A stretch of DNA of 64,000 nt from Leptospira sp. WS39.C2 (GCF_040833965.1 NZ_CP162142.1:2844001-2908000); one strand, 5' to 3'. Positions 55,634 to 64,000 are shown, counted from the first letter of the stretch. Translations and numbers: made by a program. Notes: generated from the sequence alone by a model not told the origin.

Positions 55634-55981
55634 TTACACTTGGGCGAGTGCAGAATGAAGAGAATCGTGGATGAGAACAAAATCAGTCAAACCCACAATG
55701 TCCATCACCTTTCGGAAGTGGGTATTGAGTCCGGCAAATTCAATTTTGCCTTGGTTCTCGGAAGATTTTGTGATGAGACTGATCAATGTGGCGATGCCAG
55801 CGGAATTGATGTAAGAAGTTTCCGAAAAGTTTAGGATCACACGTACCCGTTTGTCTTGGGGGATCGATTCGTAAGATTGTACAATTTCTTCTTCCGCTTC
55901 GGACGTGATTTCGCCAGAAATGTGGATCACAGGGAGGTTTCCCCCATTCTCAAATCCCAATCGAATCTTAAACTCTTCCAT
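55634..55981 (-). CDS. STAS domain (anti-sigma factor antagonist) protein
   Basis: This 115-residue protein has the anti-anti-sigma pattern: VIHISGEITSEAEEEIV, VILNFSETSYINSAGIATLIS with Ser61-like phospho-acceptor in INSAG, and FAGLNTHFRKVMDIVGLTDF. The start at 55981 is chosen from tandem ATGs because GGAGG lies six bases upstream. It lies about 55 bases upstream of gltA on the same strand, so it may be co-transcribed. It is a natural substrate candidate for the SpoIIE phosphatases of the window. Confidence 0.88.
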   Translation of the reverse strand: MEEFKIRLGFENGGNLPVIHISGEITSEAEEEIVQSYESIPQDKRVRVILNFSETSYINSAGIATLISLITKSSENQGKIEFAGLNTHFRKVMDIVGLTDFVLIHDSLHSALAQV

Positions 55982-56026
55982 CATTAGCCTCCAGGGAATT
56001 CCACTAAGAACGAGGGTCAACTAAAA

Positions 56027-56248
56027 TTAGGATTTCGATTTTCTTTCTTCTTTTGTCATCCGACCAAAGGGCTGTTTGCACTTCCTGCAAACAAAATAGA
56101 CATCAGTTGGTGTAGCAGATATCCCGACAAGTCCCATGGCGATCATTCCCCAGGCGGAATATTTTACAACCTTACGGGCGTTCTCATCTTCCCGAGTGGT
56201 GCCACAATCACATGTGGGTCGGTCAGCTTTTTTTATGATTTGGTTCAT
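56027..56248 (-). CDS. Small zinc-ribbon-like protein
   Basis: A 73-residue protein with two cysteine pairs, CDC near 14-16 and CRKC near 54-57, spaced like a rubredoxin-type zinc ribbon. A hydrophobic segment (SAWGMIAMGLVGISATPTDVYF) lies between them, which could also be a membrane span. The role is unknown. It lies between the STAS gene and the cytochrome c gene, behind a strong 12-base hairpin. Confidence 0.68.
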   Translation of the reverse strand: MNQIIKKADRPTCDCGTTREDENARKVVKYSAWGMIAMGLVGISATPTDVYFVCRKCKQPFGRMTKEERKSKS

Positions 56249-56257
56249 AAAGGAAGG

Positions 56258-56290
56258 ATTTCGGTTCCGCCAAAAAAACGGAACCGAAAT
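56258..56290. repeat. Perfect 12-base inverted repeat (candidate terminator)
   Basis: ATTTCGGTTCCG and CGGAACCGAAAT pair perfectly around a nine-base loop, immediately downstream of the cytochrome c stop and ten bases before the zinc-ribbon start. The poly-A/T run is in the loop and not after the stem, so it is atypical as a terminator. It may instead be a processing hairpin or a translational control element. Confidence 0.6.
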
Positions 56291-56298
56291 TAGGCAAT

Positions 56299-56706
56299 TT
56301 AATTTTTAGAAAGGTGTTCTACGTATTTTGCAAGGATATTGATGTTATCATCGCCGAGGAAACTATATGCAACCATCGGAGTTCCTTTGATCCCTTGTTT
56401 CAAAGTTTTTGTGATACCAGCAACTGTGTTTCCATTTTTCCACTCAGAAGCAGGAGCCTTGTAGTTTCTTGGTTTTGGGTTGAGTGCAGCTGCAGCAGCT
56501 CCATCTCCAGCACCTTTTTCACCATGGCAAGAAGAACAATTTTGGAGGTATAATTCTTCTCCTTTTACTAATTCTGGATCAGCAGCTGGAGTGGTAGTTT
56601 CTTGCACTGCAGGTGTTTCTTCTTTTGGTTTGGAGTCGCCACAAGCCACCATCACAAATGCGAAGGAGACAGCGAGTAGAGAGACTAGTACTTTTTTTGA
56701 GTTCAT
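56299..56706 (-). CDS. Class I c-type cytochrome lipoprotein
   Basis: This 135-residue protein has a signal peptide ending FVMVAC-GDS (probable lipidation), a flexible Pro/Thr-rich linker (KEETPAVQETTTPAADPEL), and a single cytochrome c fold with CSSCH (near 57-61) and an axial methionine likely in GTPMVAYSF. It should be membrane tethered in the periplasm, able to donate electrons to the cytochrome-c-fused oxidase. A 12-base inverted repeat follows. Confidence 0.9.
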   Translation of the reverse strand: MNSKKVLVSLLAVSFAFVMVACGDSKPKEETPAVQETTTPAADPELVKGEELYLQNCSSCHGEKGAGDGAAAAALNPKPRNYKAPASEWKNGNTVAGITKTLKQGIKGTPMVAYSFLGDDNINILAKYVEHLSKN

Positions 56707-56769
56707 TTCTTACTCCGAGATAAGGTTGGACCCAGTCTCCTACACTTCTTCTCTTTTGAAAAGAAGAAA

Positions 56770-57684
56770 TCAGTTTTTTTCTAAAAGATTTAAGAGTGCC
56801 TTATCTAAATTTTGAAACTGAAACTCATATCCCGATTGTAACAATCGTTCTGGTAGCACATATTGCCCTTTTGTCACCACAACACTTCCTTCGCCAAATA
56901 ACGCTTGTATTGCGAAACTTGGAACTTTAAACAAATTGGGGCGTTTTAATGATTTTGCCAATTGTTTTGAAAATTCTGCATTACTTGTTGGATTTGGTGA
57001 AACCAAATTATAAGCTCCTTTTGCAGATTCAGTTGTCATCAAATGAATGCACGCATTGATAAAATCCAAAATATGGATCCAACTCATTCCTTGTTTACCC
57101 GAAGCAATTGCTCCGCCAACTCCCATAAGAAACGGTGGAATCATTTTTTCTAATGCTCCACCTTTGGGAGATAGGACAATCCCAGTGCGAAGTAGAATCG
57201 TTCGAATTCCTAATTTTGCCAAAGGAAGTGTTTGGTTTTCCCAATCTACACAGAGTTTTGCCAAAAAATCATCCCCTGGTGGAGAAGATTCTGTGTAATG
57301 AGGATGGTCTGATTCTGACATGCCATAATATCCAACAGCACTTGCATTCAGGAAAACCTTTGGTGGGTGTTTTAGATCTAGGATACGAGCAACAAGTCCT
57401 CGAGTGAATTCAATCCTTGAAGTGCTTATTAATTGTTTTCTTTCTTCAGTCCACCTAACGCCAGCAATTGGCTCACCAACTAAATTGATGATTGCATCTA
57501 GTCCTTCTAAATCTGCCGACTGAGGCAAAATACAAGAAACAAATTCAAGTTCTGAAATTGAGGAAAGAGATTTTGGAATGGATGTTTGGCGTGAAAACAC
57601 ACGGAAACGATGTCCTTTTTGGACTGCAGTTGTAATGAAGGACGTACCTATAAGGCCCGTTCCACCTAAAATTCCAATTTTCAT
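56770..57684 (-). CDS. TIGR01777-type NAD-dependent epimerase/dehydratase
   Basis: From the ATG at 57684 (GGAGAAG upstream) the protein has 304 residues and begins directly with the Rossmann motif GILGGTGLIG; an in-frame upstream ATG at 57795 would add 37 unlikely residues. Further family features are INLVGEPIAGVRWTEERK, the NASAVGYYG segment with the YxxxE site, and GKQGMSWIHILDFINACIHL, as in YfcH/TIGR01777. These proteins resemble the cell-division-linked SDR39U1 group. The function is unknown. It is divergent from the MoxR operon. Confidence 0.85.
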   Translation of the reverse strand: MKIGILGGTGLIGTSFITTAVQKGHRFRVFSRQTSIPKSLSSISELEFVSCILPQSADLEGLDAIINLVGEPIAGVRWTEERKQLISTSRIEFTRGLVARILDLKHPPKVFLNASAVGYYGMSESDHPHYTESSPPGDDFLAKLCVDWENQTLPLAKLGIRTILLRTGIVLSPKGGALEKMIPPFLMGVGGAIASGKQGMSWIHILDFINACIHLMTTESAKGAYNLVSPNPTSNAEFSKQLAKSLKRPNLFKVPSFAIQALFGEGSVVVTKGQYVLPERLLQSGYEFQFQNLDKALLNLLEKN

Positions 57685-57757
57685 AACTTCTCCAATGGAT
57701 GGTGTAAATAAAAAAAGAAGTAGCCCATTTTCGCATTCAACATAAGTTTTTCTTTCT

Positions 57758-58339
57758 ATGAGACCTGTGATCGTATTTCCGATTCTCTTTGCCATTGGAT
57801 CCGTATTGTATGGAAACTATTTTCTATTTTCCGGAACAAACGAAAAGATCGAACGTTACAAAAATAATCCACCATTTCGCATTGAAGATGCAACCGCATC
57901 TATTGGACTTTCGCTTTTATTAGACAAAAATCCATCCACAGTTTGGAGAAAGATTCGAAACTCGCAAGGTGAATTTGATTTTTTCTTAGAAATGCAACTC
58001 TCCCATGTTTGGGATGGTTTGGTATTCCAACCAAGAAAGTTTAGTTCCCTTGAGATTAAAGCTTGTCCTGGCGAATCCATACCCGCATTCACATTGCGAT
58101 TTTTGCTACGAGAAAGCATCAATGTGGACAAAGAACTCCGAATGCCAAAGGATGTGATTTCTTTTGTACATACTTTCAAAGAAAAAGGGCAAAAACAAAT
58201 TTCTATTCCCTTAAACAAATTACCGAAGTTCCAAATTGAAAAGTCCTATCCAAACAATATTTTTATCTTAACACCTGAATTCAAATTAGAACAAGAAACT
58301 GGTTGTCTTTCTGAGGTGACACTTGAGGAAACTTTATGA
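57758..58339 (+). CDS. Hypothetical exported protein with discoidin-like region
   Basis: A 193-residue protein with an N-terminal signal or anchor (VIVFPILFAIGSVLYGNYFLF). The start of the body (ATASIGLSLLLDKNPSTVWRK, about 46-66) resembles the opening strand of discoidin/F5-8C-like domains, where DxxxxTxW is usual, and the rest is beta-rich. It shares ATGA with the MoxR gene and so is coupled to it. A carbohydrate- or lipid-binding role is speculative. Confidence 0.65.
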   Translation: MRPVIVFPILFAIGSVLYGNYFLFSGTNEKIERYKNNPPFRIEDATASIGLSLLLDKNPSTVWRKIRNSQGEFDFFLEMQLSHVWDGLVFQPRKFSSLEIKACPGESIPAFTLRFLLRESINVDKELRMPKDVISFVHTFKEKGQKQISIPLNKLPKFQIEKSYPNNIFILTPEFKLEQETGCLSEVTLEETL

Positions 58340-59913
58340 CAACCACTCCAAATAAACTTTCGGCTACTCCTACAATTCCGCCAAACAAAGGTAAGGATAA
58401 GAAATTTGACATATCAAGTATCATTGAAGAAGGTCCATTGCCCGTTCAAAAAGGAGAAATCCAAAATCTGGACTTGGATGAAAAATTAAGGAAGGCTTAT
58501 TTTTGGATTACAAATTTTGCCATCATTAACCCCTTTTATGACATAGAGTACAATGATACCCCTCCCTTAAAATTTTCCATTGGTGATTCCAAATCCACTA
58601 TCACACTCCCAACTGCACAAAGTTATTCGAGTTTTGTTTTACTCCCTCTTTTATCACTCATTGTACGAGGGAAATGTTTGTTAGTTGGTGGTCCAGGCCG
58701 AGGAAAAACAGCATCCGCCATCCTTATGGGAATTCTTGCTGGTTATTCCATCAAAGAAATCAAACGCGCCATCCAACATGGCCAACCACAAATGACCATC
58801 ACAGATTTATTAGGGAATCCACTTCCCAGTGATATGATGCAAGCCAAGTCCATGGACGAAATCAAAATTGCTTGGCGCAAATGGCTTGGGATGCAAGTAA
58901 AAATCATCGATGAATACAATCGAATTCCAACTAGAACACAATCTGCTCTTCTCACTATTATGGGTGATAACTATGCAGAAATTTATGACCAAATTTATGA
59001 ATGCCCCGAGGCAGCTTGGTATTTAACTGCAAACGATGATGCAGGTGGTGGGACCTACCAAGTGATTGAAGCACTCAAGGACAGAATCGATGTGGTGGTA
59101 AAAGCACCACACTTTAATACACGTTTTATTAAAGATTTAATCCAAAGAGTGGAAGAAGGATATAAACCAGAATCTCTTGTTCCAAGAGAAATTATTTTTT
59201 CAGAAGAAGAAATGAAAACAATTACGGAACAAATCAAACAAGTCAACTTTCCGGCTGGTCTTCGGCGAAGGATGGAATTTTTTGCCTCACAGTTTGAATT
59301 TATGGAATATGCGGGAGAACAATTAGAATACAAAACCAAAGACACAGCCAAACTGAGTGCCACAGATTTTAGTCGTTTGTCTTCTTTGGAAACAGGCAAA
59401 GATAAAATCAAAGACATTGGGTCCCAAACCAAAAATGGACTAAGTGTTCGCGCCATTTTCACTTGTATCAATTATGCAAAGGCTCTCGCTTATTTCAGAG
59501 GACTTAGTGAAGTAACACTCGATGACCTAAGCCACGTTTTACCTTTTGTACTCCATGATAAACTAGTTCAAAACATGGACTCACCTTTTTTTGAAGAAGC
59601 CGACAACCAAATTTACCGCAGTGATCGAGTGAGTTGGATTCGAAAATTATTCACCTTATCCTTAAGTGAATACGTAAGACTTGGCCTAGACAAAAATGAT
59701 AAAGTTACGAAACTTTCTGAAACATTTGAACAGGGTTTGGAAGGATTGTCAGCCAAAGACACCAAACAAAGATTAGTGGAAATAGAAAAAGAAATCGAAT
59801 CTATATCCAAACAACGCAAACTTTACGGTCACATGTTCGATGATTTATTAAATTTGAAGTATTTACACCAACGTTACACCAATTACTTAAAATGGGTGGA
59901 ATCAAATGTATGA
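58336..59913 (+). CDS. MoxR-family AAA+ ATPase
   Basis: This 525-residue ATPase has Walker A LLVGGPGRGKTASAIL near 116-131, Walker B VKIIDEYNRIPT near 190-201 and a sensor-like AAWYLTANDDAGGG near 223-236. These mark it as a MoxR-type AAA+, a chaperone that remodels or metallates substrates with a VWA partner. A helical C-terminal extension (about 400-525) goes beyond typical MoxR (about 300-350 residues). It is followed by ATGA and the 312-residue gene, with the VWA gene next. Confidence 0.9.
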   Translation: MTTTPNKLSATPTIPPNKGKDKKFDISSIIEEGPLPVQKGEIQNLDLDEKLRKAYFWITNFAIINPFYDIEYNDTPPLKFSIGDSKSTITLPTAQSYSSFVLLPLLSLIVRGKCLLVGGPGRGKTASAILMGILAGYSIKEIKRAIQHGQPQMTITDLLGNPLPSDMMQAKSMDEIKIAWRKWLGMQVKIIDEYNRIPTRTQSALLTIMGDNYAEIYDQIYECPEAAWYLTANDDAGGGTYQVIEALKDRIDVVVKAPHFNTRFIKDLIQRVEEGYKPESLVPREIIFSEEEMKTITEQIKQVNFPAGLRRRMEFFASQFEFMEYAGEQLEYKTKDTAKLSATDFSRLSSLETGKDKIKDIGSQTKNGLSVRAIFTCINYAKALAYFRGLSEVTLDDLSHVLPFVLHDKLVQNMDSPFFEEADNQIYRSDRVSWIRKLFTLSLSEYVRLGLDKNDKVTKLSETFEQGLEGLSAKDTKQRLVEIEKEIESISKQRKLYGHMFDDLLNLKYLHQRYTNYLKWVESNV

Positions 59914-60848
59914 GTTTTGTTTCTTGGAAGCCAACAATTCTCAAACAAAAAGAAATTTGTAACCAAATCGTACAAACTGTGAAACGGACAAACCCTCAGT
60001 TCTCAGAGGAAGAATTGTCCCTTCACATCGTTCCCTTTTTTGATTCCATCACGGGGAAAGAGATTCATTCCTTGGAAGATGAGAAGGTTGTTTTACTATT
60101 TGAAACTTTGGTGGCTTTAATCTCCAAACATATATTAAAACAATTGGGAAATTCAACTTCCCTATTTTACCAAATCCTAGCTGACTCAAACTCCGAAATC
60201 AAAAAAGATCCAATATTGTTTATCTCTTATCTGACCAATGCCATAACGAAATTGGGAACAGAGAAAAAGGAAATGTTTCTAACACGGTTTCATTCCCTAC
60301 TTCCCAAAATCCAAACAATGGATGAAACAAAATTCGTCTTAGGTTTACTTTATTGGGCGAGCGGTAATCCCGAATACCGAGAAGGATTATACCCTCAAAT
60401 CCAAACACTGAGAGTCGAATTAAAAACAGAAATCAAAAACCTGTTTCGTATTGATGCCTCATCCTTACAATTTCCCTTTGCCCCGAGGACCAAGAAGGAA
60501 TCATCCAAGATGAATTTTCATTTTCGTTCGATTCCCGGTTATACTTTGTTTGGTGGTTATTTTCATGAGATTCCGGTCCTGTATATAGATTCGGAAAAAC
60601 TCCTAGTGAGATCTGGGGAGAATTGGTTCCAACTATTTGTGGATGAATTTGGTACTAGTTTCTATCCAATAGAAAAACCTTTATCACCTACTCTGGCAAG
60701 TGTGTCCCCATCTGCTTTTTGGAAACCAATTCTCGAACAAAAACTAGATGCAAAACAAGTTCATTCTTCCTTTGAAAAAGATTCCTTTGTGCTTTTTACA
60801 CTCAAACAATCTTACCAAGTGTATTTGTTTTATCTAGGGAGAACCTAA
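59910..60848 (+). CDS. Hypothetical protein of the MoxR-VWA operon
   Basis: A 312-residue soluble protein starting at ATG 59910, which overlaps the MoxR stop (ATGA); an in-frame start 18 bases upstream is less likely. No signal, membrane segment or known motif is visible. The N-terminal half is helical (FSEEELSLHIVPFFDSITGK) and the C-terminal part beta-rich (YTLFGGYFHEIPVLYIDSEK). Its position between MoxR and the VWA protein suggests a subunit or substrate adaptor. I do not recognise the family. Confidence 0.7.
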   Translation: MSFVSWKPTILKQKEICNQIVQTVKRTNPQFSEEELSLHIVPFFDSITGKEIHSLEDEKVVLLFETLVALISKHILKQLGNSTSLFYQILADSNSEIKKDPILFISYLTNAITKLGTEKKEMFLTRFHSLLPKIQTMDETKFVLGLLYWASGNPEYREGLYPQIQTLRVELKTEIKNLFRIDASSLQFPFAPRTKKESSKMNFHFRSIPGYTLFGGYFHEIPVLYIDSEKLLVRSGENWFQLFVDEFGTSFYPIEKPLSPTLASVSPSAFWKPILEQKLDAKQVHSSFEKDSFVLFTLKQSYQVYLFYLGRT

Positions 60849-62495
60849 GTGGATTTTGTAAAGGTTTGGGAATCCAAATGGGAAGAGGCTCTGAAACTTT
60901 GGAGTGATTATGTAAAACTCACTCCTGCTAAATTTTTATTCACTGAATCAGAGGAAAAAGAAGAAGGTTTAACCGCATCCTTTGCAGCGATTCGTCTCAA
61001 AGACCACCGAGTCCTCTTGTCAGTCAACCAAATCAAATCCTACCAATTAGAAGAGTATGCTTTAGAAATTTTAGGACACGAGATAGGCCACCATGTGTAT
61101 TGCCCTGGGGATTTGGCAGACCAAGCCAAATTGGTTTATATCACAAAGCTTGCCATGCCTCGTTACAACCACCTAACACCGATGATAGTAAATATTTATG
61201 AAGATTTATTTATCAATGATCATCTAAAAAAGCAAAACCATTTACGAATGGATGAGGTGTATCAAAAACTAGGAAAACAAAAAGATCCATTTTGGAATTT
61301 TTATATGCGAACTTATGAGTTATTATGGGCACTCCCATCAGGGACTCTCACCGAAGGCACGTTAAGTGACCAAATCCAATCGGATGCGGCCCTTGTCTCT
61401 CGGATGATTCGCAATTATCCCAACGATTGGGTAAAAGCAATGTTTGATTTTGCAAGTATTTGTTTTCCTTATTTTTTTGAAGAAAAGAATCAGTCCAATG
61501 CCAAACATTTCCAGTCCTTACTTGATACCTTAGATGCAGGCAAAGGAATGGCTCCACCTTCCGGGATCACAGAAGTCGAAATATCTTCCGAACTATTCCC
61601 TTTGGAAGGTATGACTGGATCAAAAAAATCTCTCACTCCTTCAGAATACTCATCCATTTGCCAAAGTATGGGAATTGAGGCCGACATATCGGAGGTCACT
61701 TACCGATATTATAAAGACAAAGCACTTCCCTATCTCGTTCCTTTTCCAGAACTTCATACCCCAGGTGCCAAAGAAGAAATTTTAGAAGGAAATGATTTAT
61801 GGGATCCAGGATCCCCACTAGAAAAAATCAATTGGTTGGAATCTAGTATCAAAAGTCCTATCATCATTCCAGGGTATACCACTGTAGAAGATGTGTATGG
61901 GGAAACATCTTCCAATGAAATCAAGGTAAATCCCATCGACTTAGATTTGTTTGTTGATTGTTCTGGATCTATGCCCAATCCACAAACGGATTTATCCTAC
62001 TTAACGTTAGCTGGTGCCATCATCGCCCTTTCTGCATTAAAAACGGGAAGTGCTGTCAGAGTGACGTTATGGTCCGGGATCAAAGAATTTTTAACCACAG
62101 ATGGATTTATCAAAAATGAAAAAGAAATACTAAAGGTTCTAACAGGATACTTTGGTGGTGGTACTTGTTTTCCTTTGGAACTCTTGGAAAACGAATACAA
62201 AGAACCACCCAAACGAAAACGGCATATCCTTGTGATCTCCGATGATGGAATTGATACGATCTTCACTCAAAAATACCCTAGGGATCCAAGGAGCATAGTC
62301 AAAAATGCCCTCGAACGAGCAGAAGGTGGAGGTTCTATGGTATTACAACTTTACCAACCCAACCAAAATCCCGTGGTAAACGAATTACAACAAAGTGGTT
62401 GGGACATTTATCCCATTCAAAATTGGACTGATTTACTTAAGTTTAGCAAAGAGTTTGTGGAAAGGAATTATGTTAGAAATCAGATACTACAGTAA
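60849..62495 (+). CDS. Metallopeptidase-like VWA domain protein
   Basis: This 548-residue protein starts with GTG directly after the upstream stop (TAAGTG). The N-terminal part carries a zinc-protease-like HEIGH (His77-Glu78-His81, in ILGHEIGHHVYCPGD) with a candidate downstream glutamate in VNIYEDLFIND. The C-terminal part (about 355-530) is a VWA domain with the MIDAS motif DLFVDCSGS near 365. This resembles the predicted metallopeptidase/VWA-like group (DUF2201-type) that pairs with MoxR ATPases. Whether it cleaves peptides is unknown. It overlaps the next gene by 26 bases. Confidence 0.85.
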   Translation: MDFVKVWESKWEEALKLWSDYVKLTPAKFLFTESEEKEEGLTASFAAIRLKDHRVLLSVNQIKSYQLEEYALEILGHEIGHHVYCPGDLADQAKLVYITKLAMPRYNHLTPMIVNIYEDLFINDHLKKQNHLRMDEVYQKLGKQKDPFWNFYMRTYELLWALPSGTLTEGTLSDQIQSDAALVSRMIRNYPNDWVKAMFDFASICFPYFFEEKNQSNAKHFQSLLDTLDAGKGMAPPSGITEVEISSELFPLEGMTGSKKSLTPSEYSSICQSMGIEADISEVTYRYYKDKALPYLVPFPELHTPGAKEEILEGNDLWDPGSPLEKINWLESSIKSPIIIPGYTTVEDVYGETSSNEIKVNPIDLDLFVDCSGSMPNPQTDLSYLTLAGAIIALSALKTGSAVRVTLWSGIKEFLTTDGFIKNEKEILKVLTGYFGGGTCFPLELLENEYKEPPKRKRHILVISDDGIDTIFTQKYPRDPRSIVKNALERAEGGGSMVLQLYQPNQNPVVNELQQSGWDIYPIQNWTDLLKFSKEFVERNYVRNQILQ

Positions 62496-63021
62496 ACAAG
62501 TCCTAAACACTCCCTTTCACCAAGTGGACTTAGCATCAGTTTCTCTCGATGCCTTATGGTTTGATGTTTTTTTTCTTCGTTTAGGACAAGGGAAAACTTC
62601 TCCCTTTCCCAAATCACTAGACTCGATCTCCAACCTCCACTTAAAAGCCCTTCATGTGATTTTAGCTAATCTTCTTTATGACAAAGATTCACAAATTCCT
62701 GAATTTCCTAAGGAAACTTTTTTTAATTACCTCACAAACACCTTACCGAAATTATGTGAAATTGTTCCCGACTATACAACTTGGACAACTGATGCCGAAC
62801 GTGCCGAAGAACTAGTCAGAAGTGTATTCCATACCCTGAACCTTACCCCCAAAAATGAAACCAAAGAATACTTTAATGATCGGTATCGTTCCATTGATTC
62901 ACGTGAACGAATACGCATTTTAGACGAAACGAAAAAAGCCCAAGAAAGAGCCAAAGAAATCCTCAGGCAACTCAAACAAAAAGAAGAGGAAGAAGCTGCC
63001 TCTAAATACAACCGTGAGTAA
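62470..63021 (+). CDS. Hypothetical helical protein of the MoxR-VWA operon
   Basis: A 183-residue protein beginning at the ATG 62470 (AAGGAATT upstream). The start is 26 bases inside the VWA gene, so translation is coupled. The C-terminal 50 residues form a charged helix (ETKKAQERAKEILRQLKQKE, EEEAAS), a likely coiled coil. No domain is recognised. It overlaps the PaaK-like gene by eight bases. Confidence 0.68.
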   Translation: MLEIRYYSKQVLNTPFHQVDLASVSLDALWFDVFFLRLGQGKTSPFPKSLDSISNLHLKALHVILANLLYDKDSQIPEFPKETFFNYLTNTLPKLCEIVPDYTTWTTDAERAEELVRSVFHTLNLTPKNETKEYFNDRYRSIDSRERIRILDETKKAQERAKEILRQLKQKEEEEAASKYNRE

Positions 63022-64000
63022 AGTTTTAGATCGAAATAGAACTCCACTAATGAAGGAGGAATGGAATCTCGAATTAGAAAAAATTACCGAGTCGCCGTAT
63101 GCACCAATGTGGAATGCAAAAATTGGAGATAGAATTGGGGAAGAAGAATTTTTATTCGTAACCTCTTTTCAAAAAGATTTGTTATATGCAAAAGAACATT
63201 CACTTTATCAAACAAAGGATACAATCCTTTCCTTTATCGAATCTTATCAAAATACATCTGATTTTTTTAAAAAACAATTACAAGGGATCCCATGGAAACA
63301 AAACTTTGAATTGATTCCCTTCATGAATCGTGATGATTTACAGTCGAAAATCACAGAGATCATTCCAAGAGATGTAAACCTAAATAAAATGGTGATCAAT
63401 CCCACTTCGGGCACCACAGGGAAACCAATCCTTGCACCAAACCACCCAAAGGCGATCGGTTGCTATGTACCTCTCATTGAATACAGCGTCGAACGTTTTG
63501 GTATACGACCCAGGCATTCTCCAAAATCTACCTTTGCGATCCAACTTTGTTACCAAGAAAATACCATTGTATATGCCACCTGCCATAGTTTGGCGGGAGG
63601 AAGTAAATTTGCCAAAATCAATATCCATCCGAATTCCTGGAAAAAACCCTCTGATTTACAAAACTTTCTTACCTTGTCCTTCCCACAAATTTTAACGGGT
63701 GATCCCTATGCATTCGAAACGGCAATGCAAATGGGAATCCATTACAAACCCGAAGCCATTCATTCTACAGCACTTGAGTTAACGCCCGCACTACGAACTC
63801 GATTGTCTAAATACTTCCAATGTCCAGTGATCAATTTTTATTCTCTGAATGAAACGGGACCCATCGCTTATTCCTGTCCAAACGAACCTGAATGGATGCA
63901 CCTTCTTCCCCATGATTTGTATGTGGAAGTCATCTCCAATGAAACGGGGAACCCACTCCCCACTGGTAATGTAGGAGAAATTGTTCTCACTGGTGGCCGT
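63014..64000 (+). CDS. PaaK-like adenylate-forming enzyme (3' end outside window)
   Basis: The frame from GTG 63014 stays open to the right edge (329 codons). An ATG at 63050 is the alternative start; neither has a clear ribosome site. It shows the ATP/AMP loop TSGTTGKP (near 137-144), the FYSLNETGPIAYSCPNE adenylate-site stretch (near 277-293) and the GEIVLTGGR strand at the end, as in phenylacetate-CoA ligase-type enzymes. It is the last visible gene of the MoxR-VWA operon. The acid activated is not evident. Confidence 0.8.
   Translation, partial: MSKVLDRNRTPLMKEEWNLELEKITESPYAPMWNAKIGDRIGEEEFLFVTSFQKDLLYAKEHSLYQTKDTILSFIESYQNTSDFFKKQLQGIPWKQNFELIPFMNRDDLQSKITEIIPRDVNLNKMVINPTSGTTGKPILAPNHPKAIGCYVPLIEYSVERFGIRPRHSPKSTFAIQLCYQENTIVYATCHSLAGGSKFAKINIHPNSWKKPSDLQNFLTLSFPQILTGDPYAFETAMQMGIHYKPEAIHSTALELTPALRTRLSKYFQCPVINFYSLNETGPIAYSCPNEPEWMHLLPHDLYVEVISNETGNPLPTGNVGEIVLTGGR

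Noticed and set aside
63053..63132. A strong AAGGAGG followed by ATG at 63061
   Set aside because: It is only one base from the ATG and the frame stops after about 23 codons. The same bases read as KEE in the PaaK-like gene, so it is most likely coincidental.
1..64000. tRNA, rRNA, CRISPR, insertion sequences or prophage genes
   Set aside because: I looked in all gaps above 80 bases and saw no cloverleaf-type sequence, repeat-spacer pattern, transposase or phage protein. A covariance search would be needed to be sure for small RNAs.

Overview
The window looks like chromosome of a spirochaete, most likely a saprophytic Leptospira. The evidence is base composition that looks low-GC by eye, many short spirochaete-style lipoprotein signals, a FlaA-type sheath protein, an OmpL47-like protein, a wealth of SpoIIE-type phosphatases and 7TM-DISM sensors, and frequent TTG/GTG starts. 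I saw no tRNA, rRNA, CRISPR, transposase or prophage gene, and no stretch above 300 bases lacks a gene. The genus is inferred from gene content, not from a marker gene.

1-7.5 kb (minus strand): a three-gene signalling operon encodes an AfsA-like hotdog protein fused to PilZ, a short-chain dehydrogenase, and a giant Ser/Thr kinase-AAA-GAF-SpoIIE phosphatase that runs off the left edge. A universal stress protein follows, with a perfect FNR-type palindrome upstream. 7.6-15.9 kb: an ABC transporter closely resembling E. coli YdcSTUV is divergent from GabD, GabT and a PatD-type dehydrogenase, so uptake and catabolism of putrescine/GABA-like compounds are encoded together.

15.9-30.9 kb: a DUF389 membrane protein; an AT-rich pair (DJ-1/PfpI-like plus unknown); a SurA/PpiD-like protein; CheX; an OmpA/TPR envelope operon; ABC-F protein YbiT; a beta-barrel protein; a tightly packed ComF-STAS-RdgB string; an OmpL47-like protein; and a FlaA-like protein. 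31-43.5 kb: an envelope and regulation block (unknown 513-residue protein, Lnt, PIN-TRAM protein, CarD, SPOR protein), then what looks like accessory DNA (lipoprotein, methyltransferase, LamG protein), a membrane-bound AraC-type regulator and a SpoIIE phosphatase.

43.6-52 kb: a full caa3-type, A2-family cytochrome oxidase operon (ctaC with fused cytochrome c, ctaD, ctaE, ctaF) preceded by a SCO copper chaperone and an unreported-looking 50-residue membrane protein. It is divergent from ctaA and ctaB for heme A, followed by two TPM-domain proteins. 52-57.7 kb: a 7TM-DISM SpoIIE phosphatase, a citrate synthase homologue lacking all three canonical catalytic residues, a STAS protein, a small zinc-ribbon protein, a cytochrome c lipoprotein and a TIGR01777 epimerase. 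57.7-64 kb (plus strand): a MoxR ATPase / metallopeptidase-VWA operon of at least six genes, ending in a PaaK-like adenylate-forming enzyme cut by the right edge.

The points most worth following up are the AfsA-PilZ/SDR/kinase operon, the citrate synthase with the altered active site, the MoxR-VWA operon, a hairpin that hides the start codon of the methyltransferase gene, and the 50-residue protein of the oxidase operon.
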